25,599 nt of DNA from Chloroflexota bacterium (GTDB taxonomy: Bacteria; Chloroflexota; Ktedonobacteria; Ktedonobacterales; Ktedonobacteraceae). The notes under the pieces were generated by a model. That model saw only the letters and a list, made by a program, of their open reading frames with translations, was not told where the DNA came from and made no database searches. A program made the translations under genes and the position numbers. Positions 22,394-25,599 of the stretch are shown piece by piece; the first letter of the stretch is position 1, and each line of letters opens with the position of its first letter. The DNA lies in contig CADDYT010000084.1 of NCBI GenBank assembly GCA_902810755.1, positions 1-25,599 of the forward strand, read 5' to 3'.

Positions 22394-23561
22394 ACTTTAT
22401 ACAGAGGAAGGCGTAGAAGATACCTTCGATGTAGTTGATGTGGTAAGGCTCATATTGCCCGACAAAAGTCATGGTTTGCTGACAACCTGGGCAATGCGGA
22501 TATTCAGGATGTTGAACCCACAGAGGGCAACCACCCAGGTGTGACCCATGACTGATATAAGGGGTTCGCCGTGCTGCTCCAAGTACCAGCTGGCGCTGAG
22601 GCAAGGAATCCACACTGATATCCTCTTCATCAAAGAATCTGAGGTGAGCTGGACAATCACCATTGAGCGAACTCCAACGGGCGGCCCCATTCTCATCCAC
22701 ATCCGTAAAGATATATTCTCCTTGAAGGGTGCAATTCATACACATGGCGATACGCAACTTTTTTCCTGAGAGATTGAGAAAAGACATACGCGAATGCTGT
22801 AAATCAATTTCAAAGAGTGTCAGTAATGGCCTTTCACACCACCCACAAGCTCCTTCATGTGAAGCAATGATCTCGACCGGCCTCATCTGTGCTTCTGCTG
22901 GAGCGGTCTCGGTAGAGACGAGATCATAATTGACTGGAAAGTAGAGATTTCTACGCTTCCCCTGTCGGCTGAGTTCCCACCCTCCATAGATCGCATAGTG
23001 ATCAAGCGGATAAATAAGTTTTGTGTGCCAGGCAGGAGGATGATCTCGCCAGGTTTGAAAGCAGGCTTGAACGACTTCATCACCGATCCATGCCAGGGCG
23101 CTAAGTAGGTCTTCTCGCGAATAGTATACAGAGGTACCAGATTCCAGCAGAGCAATGATCTGATCACGAGTAGCAGCATCTGCCTCTCGAAATATCTGAT
23201 TTTGAGCAAAAGCGAGATCACGTTCAAGCAAAAGATGTGTCAGCCCTTTCAGCGAGCCAGGAACAACATCTGCCAGATTGGTGAGAACCTCTTGAGGAAG
23301 AAAATCATCTACCTCAGGCCTGGCATCGTATCGCTCAATCGCCGCAAGCGCAATTTCGCGCCCCTGCTGCGCACTTAGAGAGTAATACGCTTCAGGGTTG
23401 CTCACTACCGACACAACAGCTTTTGCCTCATTAAAGGCTTTCAGTTCAGGAAGCGCCAGTTCCTGTTCACGAGTTTCCACCAGACTAGCCATCTGCCGTA
23501 ATCTCTTTTCCAGCTCAGGGAGCGTGTACGAGACACGAATAGCTTGAAGAAGATGCTCCAT
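22359..23561 (-). CDS. Putative immunity protein with paired CxxC zinc sites
   Basis: This 400-residue protein begins 60 bases after the stop codon of the large Rhs gene. The first 170 or so residues are helical, including a segment PEVDDFLPQEVLTNLADVVPGSLKGLTHLLLE. The C-terminal 200 residues contain four CxxC pairs: CGWC, CMNC, CPGC and CIKC, which could form one or two zinc knuckles. ATG 23561 is preferred because AAGGA lies upstream; the frame is open to 23600. No enzyme motif is recognised. Its place directly behind the Rhs toxin suggests an immunity role, which is inference. Its 3' end overlaps the orphan Rhs frame by 35 bases. Confidence 0.7.
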   Translation of the reverse strand: MEHLLQAIRVSYTLPELEKRLRQMASLVETREQELALPELKAFNEAKAVVSVVSNPEAYYSLSAQQGREIALAAIERYDARPEVDDFLPQEVLTNLADVVPGSLKGLTHLLLERDLAFAQNQIFREADAATRDQIIALLESGTSVYYSREDLLSALAWIGDEVVQACFQTWRDHPPAWHTKLIYPLDHYAIYGGWELSRQGKRRNLYFPVNYDLVSTETAPAEAQMRPVEIIASHEGACGWCERPLLTLFEIDLQHSRMSFLNLSGKKLRIAMCMNCTLQGEYIFTDVDENGAARWSSLNGDCPAHLRFFDEEDISVDSLPQRQLVLGAARRTPYISHGSHLGGCPLWVQHPEYPHCPGCQQTMTFVGQYEPYHINYIEGIFYAFLCIKCGLATVGYQQT

Positions 23562-23621
23562 GAAGATATTCCTTCTCTTAAAGGAGAAATTTCTCCTCAA
23601 TCTTTATTCTAAAACGTCCTC

Positions 23622-25599
23622 TTAGAGGAAGAGATCATCAATGCAGCTCCCTCCCCCTGTTGCATAAATCAACTGCCTGAGAGTGGCTGCAAGCTCCTCT
23701 AAAGGTTGCCGGGCCGCAAGGCCGGGGATGTTACTCGGAAGGCCGGCTTGAAGCGAATCTAGCAACGAATACACCCCCTGCGTATAATTAGGTTGAGATC
23801 CACTATGCCAGGGTCTACCAACAGATTTAGAATCTCCTGGATTCTTAGGCAAAGCTTCTCCATTCCATGCCTCATTAAACCAATCATCATTTGCTGCATT
23901 AACAGCCTTAACCACCAGATCGTGAGGCTTCTGCCCAAAAGCTGTTTCACATGGGAGAAGGTGTTGAGCCTGATATTCCACACCTCCATTAAGCCCTGGT
24001 ATCCTCCTTCTTAAACGTTGACTACTACATTCATTGTGGACCACCCACTGCCCATGACCCACCACAAAGGTGTGATCCTGGGCCACCTCTAGATTATACA
24101 TTACCCTGGTAGCATGCACTGCCTTCCAACTTGTGACCACCCCAGAACGGCCATCGGCACCCAGGAGATGCATACCCGGCTGCAGTTTGCCTGCCGGTAC
24201 AAAGCCTTGCTCCTTCGTGAAGAAAGGATGCTCGCTCGTCGTGTGAACGACTTCGCTCTGGCGCACGACTTTGTGGCTCTGTGCTGTTGCTGTGACGGTG
24301 GTGATGGTTAAATCAATCAGGTCGCTGTCGGTATGTTTCCAGACGTGCAGCACCGGTTGCAGTTCCATCTTGTGCGTCTTGGGATTGTAGGCCAGCACTT
24401 TGTCGCCGACGTGCAGCTTGCCGATTGGCTCTTTGCCCTGTGCTGTTGTCACCTCGGTGGAAGGGGTAAAGCTACAGGGGGCAGGAGCCGCAGGAGGAGC
24501 GGGTGGGCCAACTGGCGGTTGCTGCCCTCCGCCGTGAGGCTGTGTCGGCGGGGCAACGGGATGCTCGTAGGGAGCGAAGGTCAGAGAATTGAGGGCAGGA
24601 GGAGGGGTGATATTGGTCAGATTGTAGTAGGTCTGAAAAGCGGCATTGGCCGCCGGGCTGAAGTCGCCTGCCAGGTAGACGGCCTGCCACTGCCCGCTTT
24701 TGACGCTTAGATCCCCGCTCACAGGATCATAGCTGTAGGTGGTATTGCCAGCAGTGACGGGGGAACCCATTGGCCCCTCCAGTTCCTTCGTCAGCGCCTT
24801 GAGGGAGGCCTGGGTAGCTGCTTCTTCCGTTTCGATCTCCAGGGTCGTCAGCCCCATTCCCCCGGCCCCCTCCACCGAGGGGATGACAAAGGAGCCACTC
24901 GGGTCGGTGTTGGTCTCTGGATTAGCAGCCACATAGCCATAGGGATCCATGCCTTGCAGATTGCCCTGCACGCTATCGGCCGAGAGAAACACTCCCACCA
25001 ATGGATCATAATAGCGCGCCCCATAGTAGTCCAGATGGGTGAGCGAGTCGTTATACTGCCCGGTGTAGCCTTTCGTCGTCCCCATCGTTCCCTTGCTGTA
25101 GGGATTGTTGCCATAGGGGCCGTAGACCTGGTTGCCCTTGACCGAGGCGCTGTTAGCGGTGTTGGTAATGCTGGAGACGACACTGCCGAGGGCATCGGTG
25201 AACAGGAAGATGGGGCTGCCATTGTTGAGGCCGATGAGCTGACCGGCCAGATAGTAGTAATATTTGTTGTTGAGGTTGTTGCCCCCTCTGTCGTAGATAT
25301 GGTCTTCCAGGCTAAAGGCAGTGAGGGTGTATTTCGTGTTGCTATTGCCAGTACCGGTCTGTGAGCGGCGCAAGACGCGCTGGCCGGAAGCATCGTACAG
25401 GTACCACTCTTCGTTGGTGGTGGTGTTGCTGTCATTCCAGCGTACAAGGTGATCCTGCCCGTCGTAGGAGAAGGTGGCCGTCGTGCCGCCACTGCCGGTC
25501 GCCGTGCGCGTGGTCATGTTGCCCCAGCTATCGTAGCTGGCGCCATAGGTCTGCGTCTGGCCGCTCGTCGTTGAGCAGGTGGTGCCGCTGGGATAGAGG
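23622..25599 (-). CDS. Rhs protein with Hint domain and AHH/HNH-like nuclease tip (5' end outside window)
   Basis: The frame is open to the right edge, so the N-terminal part is missing. From Met at 25517 it reads YD-repeat core (GQDHLVRWND, YLYDASGQRVLRRS), then the Rhs end YYGARYYDPLVGVFLSAD (164-181). After a Pro-rich linker comes a Hint self-cleaving domain from Cys348 (CSFTPSTEVTTAQGKEPI) through TSEHPFF (428-433) to the terminal HN (Asn495) in VVGHGQWVVHN. The final 135 residues contain EYQAQHLLP (514-522), WNGEALPKN and GRPWHSGSQPNYT (567-579), like AHH-type HNH/endonuclease VII toxins with AQH in place of AHH. It is a polymorphic toxin, probably cut by Hint to free the nuclease. The likely antidote is the gene directly downstream. 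Confidence 0.88.
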   Translation of the reverse strand, partial: LYPSGTTCSTTSGQTQTYGASYDSWGNMTTRTATGSGGTTATFSYDGQDHLVRWNDSNTTTNEEWYLYDASGQRVLRRSQTGTGNSNTKYTLTAFSLEDHIYDRGGNNLNNKYYYYLAGQLIGLNNGSPIFLFTDALGSVVSSITNTANSASVKGNQVYGPYGNNPYSKGTMGTTKGYTGQYNDSLTHLDYYGARYYDPLVGVFLSADSVQGNLQGMDPYGYVAANPETNTDPSGSFVIPSVEGAGGMGLTTLEIETEEAATQASLKALTKELEGPMGSPVTAGNTTYSYDPVSGDLSVKSGQWQAVYLAGDFSPAANAAFQTYYNLTNITPPPALNSLTFAPYEHPVAPPTQPHGGGQQPPVGPPAPPAAPAPCSFTPSTEVTTAQGKEPIGKLHVGDKVLAYNPKTHKMELQPVLHVWKHTDSDLIDLTITTVTATAQSHKVVRQSEVVHTTSEHPFFTKEQGFVPAGKLQPGMHLLGADGRSGVVTSWKAVHATRVMYNLEVAQDHTFVVGHGQWVVHNECSSQRLRRRIPGLNGGVEYQAQHLLPCETAFGQKPHDLVVKAVNAANDDWFNEAWNGEALPKNPGDSKSVGRPWHSGSQPNYTQGVYSLLDSLQAGLPSNIPGLAARQPLEELAATLRQLIYATGGGSCIDDLFL
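24896..25220 (-). repeat. Rhs core direct repeat, copy in full Rhs gene
   Basis: This is the partner of 21961-22285. The shared block ends at the same codon (GSPIFLF), after which the full gene reads YYYYLAGQLIGLNN and the orphan reads GTCGTGIPSNSLT, defining the edge of the exchange. Confidence 0.9.

Overview
The window looks like a chromosomal segment of a GC-rich (about 60 percent by eye), terrestrial-type bacterium. The mix of rpsT-rplS-rnhB housekeeping genes, a proline/serine-rich surface protein, DprE1/DprE2-like enzymes, abundant palindromic repeats and Rhs genes with a YYYYLAGQLIGL-type core makes me favour Chloroflexota, class Ktedonobacteria. That is an inference from protein style, not a database result.

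Layout. Bases 1-190 hold degenerate GC-rich repeats. Then come a trans-sulfuration PLP enzyme (216-1355) closed by a strong hairpin, a secreted L,D-transpeptidase lipoprotein (1548-3272), and a ribosomal cluster rpsT-rplS-rnhB (3413-4892) with a consensus promoter and two structured leaders. A block of 19-nt tandem repeats and a 252-bp palindromic, MITE-like element (4893-5259) fills the space to a convergent nucleotidyltransferase gene. Next are a glutaredoxin-like protein, the 23S rRNA methyltransferase rlmB and a membrane-anchored Ig-like surface protein. On the minus strand, a BrnT/CopG toxin-antitoxin pair is joined in one tight operon to dprE1-like and dprE2-like genes (11146 down to 8490). 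An unrecognised protein and a badly decayed phosphotransferase pseudogene follow (11386-12784). The next block is metabolic: an acyl-CoA ligase, thiamine pyrophosphokinase, a GNAT acetyltransferase, a serine/threonine dehydratase and a FemX-like aminoacyltransferase (12999-18346), with a second family of palindromic repeats between genes.

The right third (18.6-25.6 kb) is a polymorphic-toxin island. It has an orphan winged-helix regulator behind a 13-codon leader ORF. On the minus strand it has a full Rhs protein carrying a Hint peptidase and an AHH/HNH-like nuclease tip (running off the right edge), its probable zinc-ribbon immunity gene, a 5'-truncated orphan Rhs tip with a different C-terminal domain, two tandem DUF4265-like putative immunity genes, a DUF5071/HEAT-like putative immunity gene, and an 80-bp relic of a third Rhs core. 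Transcribed right to left, the order Rhs tip, immunity, displaced tip, immunity, relic reads as successive layers of tip replacement.

The most interesting items are the layered Rhs/immunity array, the fusion of a toxin-antitoxin module to a DprE1-DprE2 operon (with Ala at the benzothiazinone-target Cys position), the MITE-like nested palindrome after rnhB, and the decayed gene with a TGA at a probable Trp codon. No tRNA, rRNA, CRISPR array or transposase gene was recognised.
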